Assembly: GCF_036373705.1 (NCBI RefSeq)
Contig: NC_089851.1
Location: 59,441,350-59,505,349 of the forward strand
Reading direction: 5' to 3'
From: Amia ocellicauda
Lineage: Eukaryota; Chordata; Actinopteri; Amiiformes; Amiidae
DNA: 64,000 bases
Both the position numbers and the translations under genes were made by a program. Shown piece after piece: positions 34,728-45,276 of this stretch. How positions within the stretch are numbered: the stretch's first letter is position 1; each line of letters starts with the position of its first letter. Under the pieces are notes generated by a model. The model saw only the letters and a list, made by a program, of their open reading frames with translations. It made no database searches and was not told the DNA's origin.

Positions 34728-35674
34728 ATGTGGCCACTACAGTGTCAGATTTGCAGAATGATTGCCTTCCTGCATGAACTCATCCAAGAAAGTTTCATTT
34801 GTGAACGTTGTCAACAGGTTGAAATCCTAGAGATCAAGGTTCGTGATCTTGAGGCTCAGCTTGTCGATCTGTGCTGTATTAGGGATATAGAAGAATTGGT
34901 CAATCAGCCCATGAGAGAGATGGTGTGCACTACAAAACCTAGGAGAGTTGAGACCTTAGAGCAGGACCGTGTAGAGAACTGCTGGGTTACAGTAGGTCGT
35001 AACCACAGAAAAGGGCATGCACAACCCCTAGAGACACCCCAAGAGCTAGAATTGCTCAACAGCTTCCAACTGCTGGACACAGAGTTGGACAGTGACAGCT
35101 CAGAGGGTGATGGGGGGGCAGTTGAGCACCAGAGCACCATGGTGCACACTCCCCCCCAGAAGAGGGAGGTAGTTCTAGTAGGAGACTCAATTCTTGAGGT
35201 GTAGATCACACAGTGTGTTCTAGTGACAAGGAGACCCGCATGGTATCTTGCCTGCCTGGTGCTCAGGTTGCAGATCTCCCTAAACTAGTAGACGGGCTAC
35301 TGGCCAAAGCCGGAGGGAATCCACTGGTCATGGTCTACATTGGAACCAATGACATAGGAAAAGGTAGGACAGAGGTTCTGCAAGACAAATTTAAAGAGTT
35401 AGGAACAAAACTAAACAGCAGAACCTCCACGGTAGTTTTCTCTGAAATACTTCCGTTACCACGTGCCAGGCCAGGGAGACAGGCAGAGATTAGAAAGTTT
35501 AACACATGGTTGAAAGCTTGGTGTAGGGAAGAGGGGTTTAGGTTTATAGAGCATTGGTCTTTCTTCTGGGATAGATGGGACCTGTACAAAATGGACAGTC
35601 TACATCTAAACAGAAGGGGGGCTAATGCATTGGGAGAGCGTATGTGCAGTGAAATTGAGAATCATTTAAACTAG
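34728..35674 (+). pseudogene. LINE ORF1 with coiled coil and SGNH esterase domain, frameshifted
   Basis: The first frame (to 35204) has a Cys-containing N-terminus, a coiled-coil-like VEILEIKVRDLEAQLVDL, and VVLVGDSIL, the esterase block-I GDS motif. A one-base shift near 35205 moves to the frame 35213-35674, with VYIGTNDIGKG (block III GxND) and DSLHLNRRGANALGER (block V DxxH). This esterase ORF1 is typical of CR1/L2 LINEs. The catalytic Ser, Asp and His are all visible, in two frames. Confidence 0.85.
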
Positions 35675-35766
35675 GAACCAGGGGGACAGGGAGCTATGAC
35701 AATGGGAGATGTTCCTCTAAGGAAAGAAAACAAAGGGAACCCACTAGTAGGAAAGTCCTGAAATGT

Positions 35767-36416
35767 TTGTACATCAATGCCAGGAGTATAAGGAACAAGA
35801 TGTTAGACTTGGAAGCCACAGTGCTGGCATATGACTATGATGTTGTAGGAGTGACAGAAACATGGCTTACAGAAAATGATGGGGATGAATACAAGTTGGA
35901 AGGATACACACAGTTTAGGAGAGACAGGCAAAATCGAAGAGGGGGTGGGGTAGCATTATATGTCAAAAATGACATTGAGGCAGAAGAACTCATATTAGAT
36001 CCCAGTAATGGAACAGAATCTTTGTGGGTGAAACTTTTGAACAAGAGATCTGGAGGATTAGTGGTAGGAGTGTGTTACAGGCCACCAAACTCAGATATTC
36101 AGCAAGATGTTGCATTGTACAGTGTAATCAGGACTGCATGTAGCAAGGATGTGGCTGTTATAATGGGATTTCAATTTCCCAAACTTAGACTGGGAAAGCC
36201 CAGTGGGGACTACAGAAGCAGAAATCGAAATGGTTGAGATGGTAAATGACTGCTTTCTAACTCAGTTTGTTATTGAACCAACTGGGGAGAGTGCATGTAT
36301 TGACTTGATCTTTTCAAATGACCAAGACAGAGTCAGGGGGACAGTAGTTAGAGAACCAATGGCAAATTGTGATCACAATATGGTTAGCTTTGAGGCACTT
36401 TTAAAATATTATTAGA
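35767..36416 (+). pseudogene. LINE ORF2, endonuclease domain, truncated
   Basis: The frame opens with YINARSIRNKMLDLEATVLA, then VGVTETWLTENDGD (catalytic Glu), the GGGVALYVKND block and VVGVCYRPPNSD. After a frame change near 36195, IDLIFSNDQD and NCDHNMV (catalytic SDH region, here CDH) follow in the frame 36203-36415. It ends where Tc1 sequence begins. It nicks target DNA in the intact family. Confidence 0.85.
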
Positions 36417-36419
36417 ATA

Positions 36420-37145
36420 TTTTATTGCCATGCTGGAATACCCATCCACGACCCATTTACAATGCCCTGGCTGAGGGAAGGAGGTTCTCACCCAAGATTT
36501 GACAGTACATGGCCCTGTCCATCGTCCCTTTAATGCGGTGCAGTTGTCCTGTCCCCTTAGCAGAAAAACACCACCAAAGCATAATGTTTCCACCTCCATG
36601 TTTGACGGTGGGGATGGGGTTCTTGGGGTCATTCCTCCTCCTCCAAACACGGCGAGTTGAGTTGATGCCAAAGAGCTTGATTTTGGTCTCATCTGACCAC
36701 AACACTTTCACCCAGTTCTCCTCTGAATCATTCAGATGATGGCAAACTTCAGACGGGCCTGTACATGTGCTTTCTTGAGCAGGGGGGCCTTGCGGGCGCT
36801 GCAGGATTTCAGTCCTTCACGGCATAGTGCGTTACCAATTGTTTTCTTGGTGACTATGGTCCCAGCTGCCTTGAGATCATTAACAAGATCCTCCCATGTA
36901 GTTCTGGGCTGATTCCTCACCGTTCTCAAGATCATTGAAACTCCACGAGGTGAGATCTGGCATGGAGCCCCAGACTGAGGGAGACTGACAGTTATTTTGT
37001 GTTTCTTCCATTTGCGAATAATCACACCAACTGTTGTCACCTTCTCACCAAGCTGCTTGGCGATGGTCTTGTAGCCCATTTCAGCCTTGTGTAGGTCTAC
37101 AATCTTGTCCCTGACATCCTTGGACAGCTCTTTGGTCTTGGCCAT
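36420..37145 (-). pseudogene. Tc1 transposase, truncated, frameshifted
   Basis: Start [15 protein letters not shown] at 37145. The binding domain runs to RLKFAII and a stop at about 36732. The catalytic part [14 protein letters not shown] is in another frame and continues to LPSARAL, where the copy is broken before the second Asp. The frameshift sits at the same base position as in copy 1, so it was probably already present in a common source. Confidence 0.9.
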
Positions 37146-37512
37146 GGTGGAGAGTTTGGAATCTGATTGATTGATTGAGTCTGTGGACAGGTGTCTTTTA
37201 TACAGGTAACAAGCTGAGATTAGGAGCACTCCCTTTAAGAGAGTGCTCCTAATCTCAGCTCGTTACCTGTATAAAAGACACCTGGGAGCCAGAAATCTTG
37301 CTGATTGATAGGGGATCAAATACTTATTTCCCTCATTAACATGCAAATCAATTTATAACTTTTTTGAAATGCGTTTTTCTGGATTTTTTTGTTGTTATTC
37401 TGTCTCTCACTGTTAAAATACACCTACCATTAAAATTATAGACTGATCATTTCTTTGTCAGTGGGCAAACGTACAAAATCAACAGGGGATCAAATACTTT
37501 TTTCCCTCACTG
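36420..37512. mobile_element. Tc1/mariner element, copy 2, truncated
   Basis: Closely similar to copy 1 from position 26665 to its end at 27744. It starts inside the transposase at CCATGCTGGAATACCCATCC and ends CCCTCACTG followed by TA at 37513-37514. The C-terminal third of the transposase and the left inverted repeat are missing. It has the same palindromic segment (37190-37285). Confidence 0.95.
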
Positions 37513-37579
37513 TATGTGATAAAGAGGTGTTTTTCACCCTTGCTTTAAGATGCATTACTATTTATGTACAGCACAATTA

Positions 37580-37760
37580 GGCTGGGATTAAATCTAAATT
37601 TTGACCCACCCGCTAATAGAAAACTACAGAACTGTACTCAGTTGCAGCTTCATTTTTAGTAAGATGCCATTTTCTTCTAATCATAAATGTAACCACTATG
37701 ATGTACAGGTTTGTAGTTTGCTATTAGCGGGTGGGTCAAAGTTTTGATTTAATCCGGCTG
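37580..37760. mobile_element. Harbinger-derived MITE
   Basis: A 181-bp element beginning GGCTGGGATTAAATC and ending GATTTAATCCGGCTG, flanked by TTA (37577-37579 and 37761-37763). Its body, with GACCCACCCGCTAATAG and the inverse CTATTAGCGGGTGGGTC, is nearly the same as 24488-24655 inside the 5-kb Harbinger element. It has no coding sequence. Confidence 0.85.
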
Positions 37761-37931
37761 TTAGTCAGATATCAATTCGTTATTTTAACTTTTTTTATAA
37801 AGGTGACCTGCCTGGTATGACCTGAGTAATGGGGATAATGTTTCTATCTCTCACAAATTTAATAAGACAATTGAAAAAGTAATAGTTTAAGAATATATAC
37901 ACAGATATATATACCATTGTTTAAAAGAAAC

Positions 37932-40788
37932 TCACCTATCTACCCACTGGTATTGGGCCTTTTCTACACCAGCACCTTCATATCTGTTCGCTAATCTGCA
38001 TTCCAACTGCACCATCACCCAGGAAAGGATCATCCAATTCTCATTCATAACAGCGTAGGATGACATGGTGTCAGATGTCAACTTAATTTTTCTGGCAACT
38101 TTCCTGGTGTGGTCAGATCTCATTACTTGCCCAAATGTGCCCTGTGTAAACTTGTTGATGACTGACTCTTGACATTGATGCTTCTGTATCAGACAATCAG
38201 TAAAATGTTGGTATACCTCAGAGAAAGTTTTTCCAGCCATTGTGGATTGTCAGCAAACCAGTGCATTTTTCATGCTTTACAGCACAGTCTGGATGTAAAT
38301 ATATAATATTGACCACTGATGCCAACAATCACTCTGGGTCTTCCCACCCCAGATGAGACTATCAGTGGCTGAGAACATCCATGGAAGCAGCGAAGTGTGA
38401 AATTGTTTTTCAACCTGCTCATAATGGTACTATCCTCAGGTTTCCAAATAAAGAATAGGTGGAACTGAAAATACTTTGGTCAAAACAGCGAAACACTGTT
38501 CATTGGGAGACATACAGGATGCGATCCAGGCCACAGTCCCAAGGCTTCTAATTCTGTCTTCATCCACACCTTCCACTCTTGAGAACATCTCCAACCCTTG
38601 ATTCCTTTATCAAAACTAATTGTGTGAGGAGAAGCCAATGATGACACTTAATGGAAGTAGGTGGTAGGGGTGTACCTTTAGGCAAAATATATGAATAATT
38701 TTTAGTCCAGACCACAAAGCTTGCACAGTACACAACTATTTTCTGTAATGGTGCGCTGGCAATGGCACTCACAGTCACAGACTCTGTACCTGCATAAAAT
38801 ATCAAATATCAGTATCTTTTTATAGTGTTTAATTTTTTCTAAACTGGTAATTATTTAGTGTAAAAGATTAAGAAAAACATGTATATAGTGACAGTACAGA
38901 CAAAAACTTAGGTTTGTGAAACAACAAAAGCAATGAATTGTGTATTTGTATGCATGTGCACATAATGGTGATTTCAGTACACTTATCAATGAAATGTAAA
39001 TAGCATACCTTGTGCTTGACCAGATGGAGCCACTTCTGACACCATTGATAACAGTGGTGATGTAGGCTTTACAGGTGGACTTATGTTTTAAAAACAAATA
39101 AATGTTTCAAATGAAAGTTATGTTTATTAAGATTATGCAAGTAATACATATTTACAATCTGACTGGCATACATCCTTGTTGGTAGTGTCACCTCCAGATG
39201 GTCTTGATACAGTAGAATTAGATCGTTCTGAATGTATTAAAAAAAGTTTATTCATATTCTTACTGTGAAGCAGATTAATTGTTAGTGTTAGTATTAGTAT
39301 GGCAATAACAATATTCCATGTTTAAAGTTTTTATCTTTGGTTGTGCCACCTTATTCACTAATAAGATAATTTCTATGTGAAATGAACATAGATAACTTGT
39401 TTCACTTTTGACTATTTTCAAAATCAAAATAACATAATAAACGTTTACTTACAAGCTTGTGCAGTAAATTTAGATGGTGATATATCTATCATTACCTTTT
39501 CCAGGTATTCATGACCACTGACAGGTGAAGTGAATAACACTGATAATCTCGTTATCATGGCACCTGTCAGTGGGTGGGATATATTAGGCAGCAAGTGAAC
39601 ATTTTGTCCTCAAAGTTGATGTGTTAGAAGCAGGAAAAATGGGCAAGCGTAAGGATCTGAGTGACTTTGACATGGGCCAAATTGTGATGGCTATACGACT
39701 GGGTCAGAGCATCTCCAAAACTGCAGCTCGGGTGTTCCCGGTTTGCAGTGGTCAGTATCTATCAAAAGTGGTCCTAGGAAGGAAAAGCAGTGAACTGGCG
39801 ACAGGGTCATGGGTCGGCCAAGGCTCATTGATGCACGTGGGGAGCGAAGGCTGGCCCGTGTGGTCCGATCCAACAGAAAAAGTTTAATGCTGGTTCTGAT
39901 AGAAAGGTGTCGGAACACACAGTGCATCACAGTTTGTTGCGTATGGGGCTGCGTAGCCGCAGACTAGTCAGGGTGCCCATGCTGACCCCTGTCTACTGCC
40001 GAAAGTGCCTACAATGGGCACGTGAGCATCAGAACTGGACCACGGAGCAATGGAAAAAGGTGGCCTGGTCTGATGAATCACGAGTTCAGGGTGTTGACTT
40101 GGCCTCCAAATTCCCCAGATCTCAATCAAATCGAGCATCTGTGGTATGTGCTGGACAAACAAATCTGATCCATGGAGGCCCCACCTCGCAACTTACTGGA
40201 CTTACAGGAGTCCATGCCTCGACAGGTCAGGGCTGTTTTGGCGGAAAAAGGGGGACCTACACAATATTAGGCAGGTGGTCATAATGTTATGGCTGATTGG
40301 TGTATATCTAGTAAATAGAAAATATTTAAGTATTTAATTTTTGTTTTTAACTTCATGACATTCGTTACTACTTGAAGTAGTGAAGTAATTACATGCCTGG
40401 TTCTTGTGGGGGAGGCACAGACACTGTTGAGGGAACAGAAACAGCCCGAGGGGGCACAGACACCATCGAGGGAACAGAAACAGCCCCAAGTAGCACAGAC
40501 ACTGTTGAGGTAGCTCTAGAAAAAAGATCCCTTTTCCTCTGCAAGTAACTTTGTAGCTTATGCATTTTTGTCCCCGGTACACATTTTCTGCTGAGAATAA
40601 ATGCAGCATAACCATCGGCTTCGCTTTATCGAAATCTCTCTCCAGGTGTCTTCAGCGCGCACCCCAAATCCAACAAGATTGTCATCTTCAGATTTCTCAG
40701 GTCCCATTGGCACATCTTTCTTGTGCGTTTCAAATTTCAGAAGATCCTCAATTTTGTTGTGGCTCAGTGCATAATCAATGAATGACAT
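37932..40788 (-). pseudogene. TE-derived multi-exon gene, N-terminal and middle part
   Basis: Probable exons on the minus strand are: 40788-40400 (MSFIDYALSHNKIEDLLKFE, then repeats of STVSVPP type in shifted frames), about 39230-39178, 39077-39010 (ending CAAG/GTATGC), 38790-38700 (a Cys-rich CDCECHCQ segment and CVLCKLCG), and 38580-37934 (GVGRPRVIVGISGQYYIF, RLCCKA, FADNPQWLEK, then RSDHTRKVARKIKL, MSSYAVMNENWMILSWVM). The last ends in a donor, ATAG/GTGAG. From memory the late blocks match DUF6729-like uncharacterised fish proteins. Frameshifts and stops are present. A Tc1-like element sits in one intron. Confidence 0.45.
39511..40303 (+). mobile_element. Tc1-like element, second family, internally deleted
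   Basis: Begins ATGACCACTGACAGGTGAAG and ends GCAGGTGGTCATAATGTTAT plus GGCTGATTGGTGTA, inverted termini of a widespread fish Tc1 family. The transposase start ([20 protein letters not shown]) is at about 39639. The frame breaks repeatedly, and the core jumps from AWSDESR directly to GVDLASKFP. The segment with the second catalytic Asp, several hundred bases, is therefore missing. It is a non-autonomous remnant. Confidence 0.85.
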
Positions 40789-40984
40789 TAAACTGTCCTT
40801 ACTGTGTCCTTGTGAAGAAGGAAACCTTTAGCTGTTTCCTCCTGTACATTTGTGATCAGGTACATGGTGTAACCGACATCATTTTCCAGAAGCCATCTGA
40901 ATGATTTCCCCTAATATCAGCCAAAGTCGGCGCAGTTGGTCTTTGAGACCTTTTTGGATCACGTGCGGAACAGACCAGGGAGGC

Positions 40985-41480
40985 GCCAACCATGACTCAT
41001 TTCAAAAAGGGCAAAAGGAGCACTGTTTTTATTGTTTGAGTATTTTACATTACGAAAATTAAACATACAAAGTTTTAATACTCATGATTAAAAACTGTTT
41101 TTAAAAAACAATTCTAAAATCATTTCTGAAACTTTTAAAATCCTTAAAAGTTTTAAACAGAACAAGTGAATTCAAAAGTGTGTTAAATATCAAAACAATT
41201 TGTATTAAATATGGCAAACTGCCAAAATAACTATAATGAAAAAAAAAAACATCTGATGTGTTGTTTTAAAACGGTAGATGCATTAGACAAAATAAAGAAC
41301 AAAACATGTTTCTAAAGCAATACAAAACAGTCTAATACATCTTTTTCTAATTTTAAAAACAGTCAGCACATCAGACAAACCATAAACATAAAAAAACCCC
41401 TCAAAACCCTGTAAATTTAAAACCATTTAAAACAAAGACCATAATCAGTCTTTATAAAATTAAAATCAACAATCCTGCAG
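40985..41480. other. AT-rich non-coding stretch, related to 44183-44470
   Basis: An A/T-rich sequence with TTTAATACTCATGATTAAAA and many TTTTAAAA blocks. The same phrases recur at 44183-44470, where they form the AT-rich end of an inserted LINE fragment. It is probably the 3' part of a minus-strand LINE of the same family. There is no gene. Confidence 0.5.
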
Positions 41481-42101
41481 AGTAGGCCCTCACAGTCCTG
41501 ATAGAGATGTTCTTTCTATGCTTCCCAGTGCTGATGCTCCACTCCGGACCGGTTCCTGTCTCTGCTGTGCTAACTCCTCTCCGCAGGCCATGGTTACCTC
41601 GCCGGCACCCTCAATCTGTGTGGATGGTGCCTAGGCGCCGGCGCCTCGGCTCCTCACAGACCTGCAGAGAGAGAGAGAGACAGAGAACCAGTCTGGGTGC
41701 ACATGGGAAGCTTCACTCACGTCTGTACTCCTGAGACCAGCGTGTCAAGTCGGACTCTGCTCCTGAGGAGCAGCCCTGAGGTGGGGGCCCAAGGACCCCT
41801 GGCCCAGACTTATTAGGAGGAGGAGTGCCTTTTACCCCCCCCCATCACCACCTTTGATCTTCTTAACAAGAGGGATGGGGTAGTTGGGGTATCTCTTCCC
41901 CTCTCTCTTCCTCTCCTTTGGCCGTCTGGCCAACTCTTCCTCTGTCATGGAGGCTTTGGCCCCTAACATCGAATCCTGGGTGGGGCAGTGCAGTTGTACA
42001 CTTGAGCAAGGTACTTCACTTAGATTGCTCCAGTAAAATGCCCAGCTGTATAAATGGGTACAAATGTAAGTCACCCGGGATAACAGTGTCAGCTAAATGA
42101 C

Positions 42102-42104
42102 AAA

Positions 42105-42140
<36 letters not shown>
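42102..42140. repeat. (AAT)n microsatellite
   Basis: About 13 AAT triplets; on the minus strand it gives a poly-Tyr ORF that is an artefact. Confidence 0.95.
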
Positions 42141-42142
<2 letters not shown>

Positions 42143-42316
42143 GCAGGGACCCCTGGGTGAGACCGTGGCCCTGCTGCTCCTCTATCCCCCTTCTCCGAGG
42201 TGGCTAGAGGAGGCACCCTTCTGTGCTGGCGGTTTCGACACCTGTGTGGCGCCGATATTCCTGTCCTTTGCCTTTCTTTCTATACGAGCCAGCACCTGAT
42301 CTAATTCACCCTCCAG

Positions 42317-43439
42317 CTACAACGGTTCCAGGGCTTTCTTTCTCACCTGCCTGTCGCAGCTGGAGGGAGGGCTGGCTCTCTTCTGCAAGACGGTCTCACC
42401 TACACTATCTTTCGACCCGGTTCCCGAGGCTCTGCTCTCCACTCTCACACATGGAGGAGCGGTGGGTCTGGTTTTCTTTTCAGCGGTTTTCAGGGGGCTG
42501 GTCCACCAAGGCAGGGCCCGATGTTCCGTTTTTGCTGGAGGAGGGAGTGGAACTTCTGCCTCGGCTCCAGCGAGGGGTGGGCCGGGGGGAGCTCGACTAT
42601 CTTGGGCTGCCTCCAGAGAGGAGACATTATTCGGGTTCTTGGCAGATTTCTCCTCTCTGTCCACCACTTTTCTCTTTTTATTGCTCACCTTCACCCAACC
42701 CCCCCTTCTGACTGTTCCCCCTTTCTCTTAAGTGGTTCCTTTGGGGTAGGGGGAGGTTCTGGAGCCAGGTCATATATCTGTTCTTCTTCTCCCTCTCCCT
42801 CCTCCTCCCGCGCCGGGCCTCCCTCATGTTCCGGCTCAGGGTCCAGAATGGAATCGTGAGAAGGGAGACCCAACTCTATTTGTGTACGACTGGAGGCAGT
42901 TCTTATAGATATGGCCCCCACAGCTGCAGAGGTAGTAGAGTAACTTTTCTCTGCAGGCGTGTGTCTGGTGACCTCCTCTACACTTACACGTGCACTGGGC
43001 AACAACGGGGTCTCGGCCCTGACACCGCCTGCAGAGTTTTGGCATCCCGTCATAGTAGACCAGCCCCCTAGCTTCTCTGATCTGTATAGTATTGGGGAGG
43101 TGGCAGACCTTCTCTGGATTCTCCACGCTCCGCCTCAATCGAACCCGGCACTGCCACATTCCCCCCACACACTGTCCACATCCAACATCCAACTATTCGA
43201 GTGGAGAGCTCACTGAACCTCGCAAGCCAGATCTTCACGTCCTTGCCTGAGAGCATCTCGCAGAAAAATTGCACAGTCACTATTCTATAGCAAATATCCG
43301 ACAGGATTATCATCGCAAAACCCGCCAGCTCCCTGTATTTCTCCCTTCTATACACGCTGTAGCACTCCTCTAACAAATCATGGTTGACAAAGCTTACCTC
43401 GAAGAAGTCTTTGTCTTTATGCGGCAGCTTCACCAGCAA
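42317..43439 (-). pseudogene. Tx1-clade LINE ORF1 (zinc-knuckle gag-like), broken
   Basis: The frames 43439-43068 (MLVKLPHKDKDFFEVSFVNH, then EKYRELAGFAM), 43192-42836 (LPNTIQIREARGLVYYDGMP, then CRRCQ...CTCKCRGGHQTHAC and LCSCGGHIYKNC) and 42694-42317 (Lys/Glu/Pro-rich tail) follow each other on the minus strand. The YDGMPxxCRRC entry and the three Cys/His clusters are typical of ORF1 of Tx1/L1-group LINEs. The frames overlap with shifts between them, so it is a pseudogene. The region 43440-43900 upstream is GC-rich with no clear frame. Confidence 0.65.
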
Positions 43440-43909
43440 AGCCCATACCTTTTTGCAGGACCTCCCTGCTGAACTGGAGTCTTGACATCCGCTTGTCTCC
43501 TAAACTAAACAAAGGAACAGAAAACTAGAGGTAGGTCTCCTGCTGGTGGTGGAGGTTCCAGTGGATTGATGTCAGTGAAAAGGTCTGACTGGAGTCACTG
43601 CTCCAGTGGGCTGCGCTGCTTCCCGCTGAGACCTGGTCCTGGTCTCCCGTGGGGTGCTGCCTTCATGAAGCCTGCTCTTCGGTCCCACTGGTCCAGGCAG
43701 GACCTTCAGATGGTTCATCCTCAGCTGGGCCTCCCTCGCACCGGAACAGGAACACCGCTGGATCAGGAACTCCAAAGGATTCTGGGTCGCCGCCACACTG
43801 CCTCTGCTGAAACAAAAAAAGACAAATGCCAATCTCTGCAAAGTCTACTCCATGTCCTCCTTCAGGTGGTGAAGAGAAACCCAATTCCAAGATAAAGGAG
43901 CACTGGCTA

Positions 43910-43992
43910 TGTCAAAAGCAGGAATAAAACCCATGCCTCTAGGGGAAACTACAACCTAACCACAGCACCTTCGACCACTTGGCCATCCTGAC
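43910..43992 (-). tRNA. tRNA-Leu(TAG)-like, degenerate
   Basis: The minus strand reads GTCAGGATGGCCAAGTGGTC (acceptor, A box), an anticodon loop GTTAGGT with anticodon TAG, a long variable region and ATGGGTTTTATTCCTGC in place of the T arm, ending TTTTGACA. The acceptor arm pairs with mismatches and the B box is damaged (GGGTTTTATTCC). It is probably a pseudogene. Confidence 0.65.
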
Positions 43993-44104
43993 CACCCGGG
44001 AGGGTGCTAGCAAAATGAGTAGCAGTCAAGGACTGCCTTCCGGAGCTTGAGCTGACTGAAGGACACTCACAATGTGGAATAAAGCAGGCAGGGGAGGCAG
44101 CGAT

Positions 44105-44182
44105 GCTGCCCTCAACTTTTAGAACTGAAAAAAGACGTGGCGGAAGATATGGGGGCTGCAAGGGCAGCTCCTCATTAGAATA
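44105..44182. repeat. 78-bp direct repeat, copy A (target duplication of LINE insertion)
   Basis: Starts GCTGCCCTCAACTTTTAGAA and ends with the 5' end of a tRNA-Asp gene (TCCTCATTAGAATA). It is repeated with one mismatch at 44608-44685. The two copies enclose 425 bp of LINE-type sequence. Confidence 0.85.
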
Positions 44183-44607
44183 CTATTTTATTGTATTTAG
44201 TATTTTACATTTACATAAAAACAATTCAATTTTTTAATACTTATGATTAAAATCTTTAAAAATCAATTCTTAAAATCACTTAAATTTTTTTTAAATCTTT
44301 GTGATTTTAACGAAAAACAAAACAATTAACTTAAAATAAACATGTGCACAAAACAGAATATAAAAGAATATAACAAAACTAAACCAAAAAAACCCTAAAA
44401 CAATTAGTGGTTTAAAAACAACTAAATCTTTAAAAACAATTAAGATTCATTTTTAAAATCGTTTTAAAAACAATCATCCATAAATTAATTAAAAGATCTT
44501 GGACTCGGGCTCCAGCAGGGGGAACTGACCGTCCCCGGAGGTGGGTCCCATCATGGGATCCTGAGCTCCCCCAGATCTTGTATGTGCCAGTTCTTATAGG
44601 CTTATAG
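44183..44607 (-). mobile_element. short LINE fragment inserted in a tRNA-Asp gene
   Basis: The 425-bp insert lies between two 78-bp direct repeats. Its low-coordinate end is AT-rich with TTTTAATACTTATGATTAAA, as at 40985-41480. Its high-coordinate end is GC-rich. It is read as a 5'-truncated minus-strand LINE whose 3' end abuts base 14 of the tRNA-Asp sequence. The assignment rests on the long target duplication and the shared AT-rich end. Confidence 0.55.
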
Positions 44608-44685
44608 GCTGCCCTCAACTTTTAGAACTGGAAAAAGACGTGGCGGAAGATATGGGGGCTGCAAGGGCAGCTCCTCATTAGAATA
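44608..44685. repeat. 78-bp direct repeat, copy B
   Basis: Second copy of 44105-44182; it continues into the complete tRNA-Asp-like gene at 44672-44743. Confidence 0.85.
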
Positions 44686-44743
44686 GCATTGAGTATCCCT
44701 GCCTGTCATGCGGGAGACTGGGGTTTGATTTCCCGATAGCAGG
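44672..44743 (+). tRNA. tRNA-Asp(GTC)-like, degenerate
   Basis: A 72-base match to vertebrate tRNA-Asp: TCCTCATTAG start, GAGTATCCC, an anticodon arm CTGCCTGTCATGCGG with anticodon GTC, and a T arm GGGGTTTGATTTCCC. The D arm is damaged (AATAGCATTGAG for TATAGTGGTGAG) and the 3' acceptor strand (GATAGCAGG) does not pair well with the 5' side. It is probably a pseudogene. Confidence 0.75.
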
Positions 44744-45013
44744 CTCCTTCTCTGGTTTTGCTTCCCCCACCTAGGGGGGGAAGCCTACACAAAGGACTTG
44801 GGAACAAGAAAGAAATGTCACCCCAATGACCAGAGAAAGGAGGAAGAGCAAGAGCAACACAATAATTCCAATAGATTCCAATCTCTATATGTAGATTTAT
44901 ATATTATAAAGTCATAGAGCGAGAGAGAGAGATTGCAAAAAAATGTGTGAGAGAAACAGATTTTACGAATGGGGGCCAACAAGCCATAGGGGGGCTGGCA
45001 CTATTCTTTGGCG

Positions 45014-45073
45014 TCATAGTCAGCAGGATTCAAACCTGCACGGGGAGACTTCAATGGATAACTAGTCCATAGC
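45014..45073 (-). tRNA. tRNA-Ser-like, 5' truncated
   Basis: The minus strand has ATGGACTAGTTATCCAT (an anticodon arm whose loop CTAGTTA differs from the CTAGAAA of Ser-AGA), the variable arm TGAAGTCTCCCCGTGC and a good T arm GCAGGTTTGAATCCTGC, ending GACTATG. The D arm and 5' acceptor are missing, replaced by unrelated sequence. It is a pseudogene fragment. Confidence 0.65.
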
Positions 45074-45276
45074 GGGGGATGTGGAGAAGCAGGTGTATCC
45101 CGATGAGGAAGGGACAGGGAGCAGATCGCTTTACAGATCAAGAAGGATATAGGATTAAAAGCGTCTGCTAAACCTACTTAAAATGATGGACGGGGGTGCT
45201 TGACTTATTTTTTTCTGCTGTCTGTTTTCTTTGTGTGTGTTACTCACTCTACTTCTATAATGGACACAATTAAAGT

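Larger units (their letters stand above)
34701..36418 (+). mobile_element. CR1/L2-like LINE, 5' part
   Basis: Contains ORF1 with an SGNH esterase domain and the start of ORF2 with an APE-type endonuclease. It is cut at about 36418 by a truncated Tc1 copy. The RT is missing here; a separate RT fragment of similar type lies at 31835-32190. Confidence 0.85.

Noticed and set aside
42223-42859. Plus-strand ORFs of 112-162 residues opposite the LINE ORF1
   Set aside because: They are antisense shadows of the minus-strand zinc-knuckle ORF1 and its proline-rich tail.
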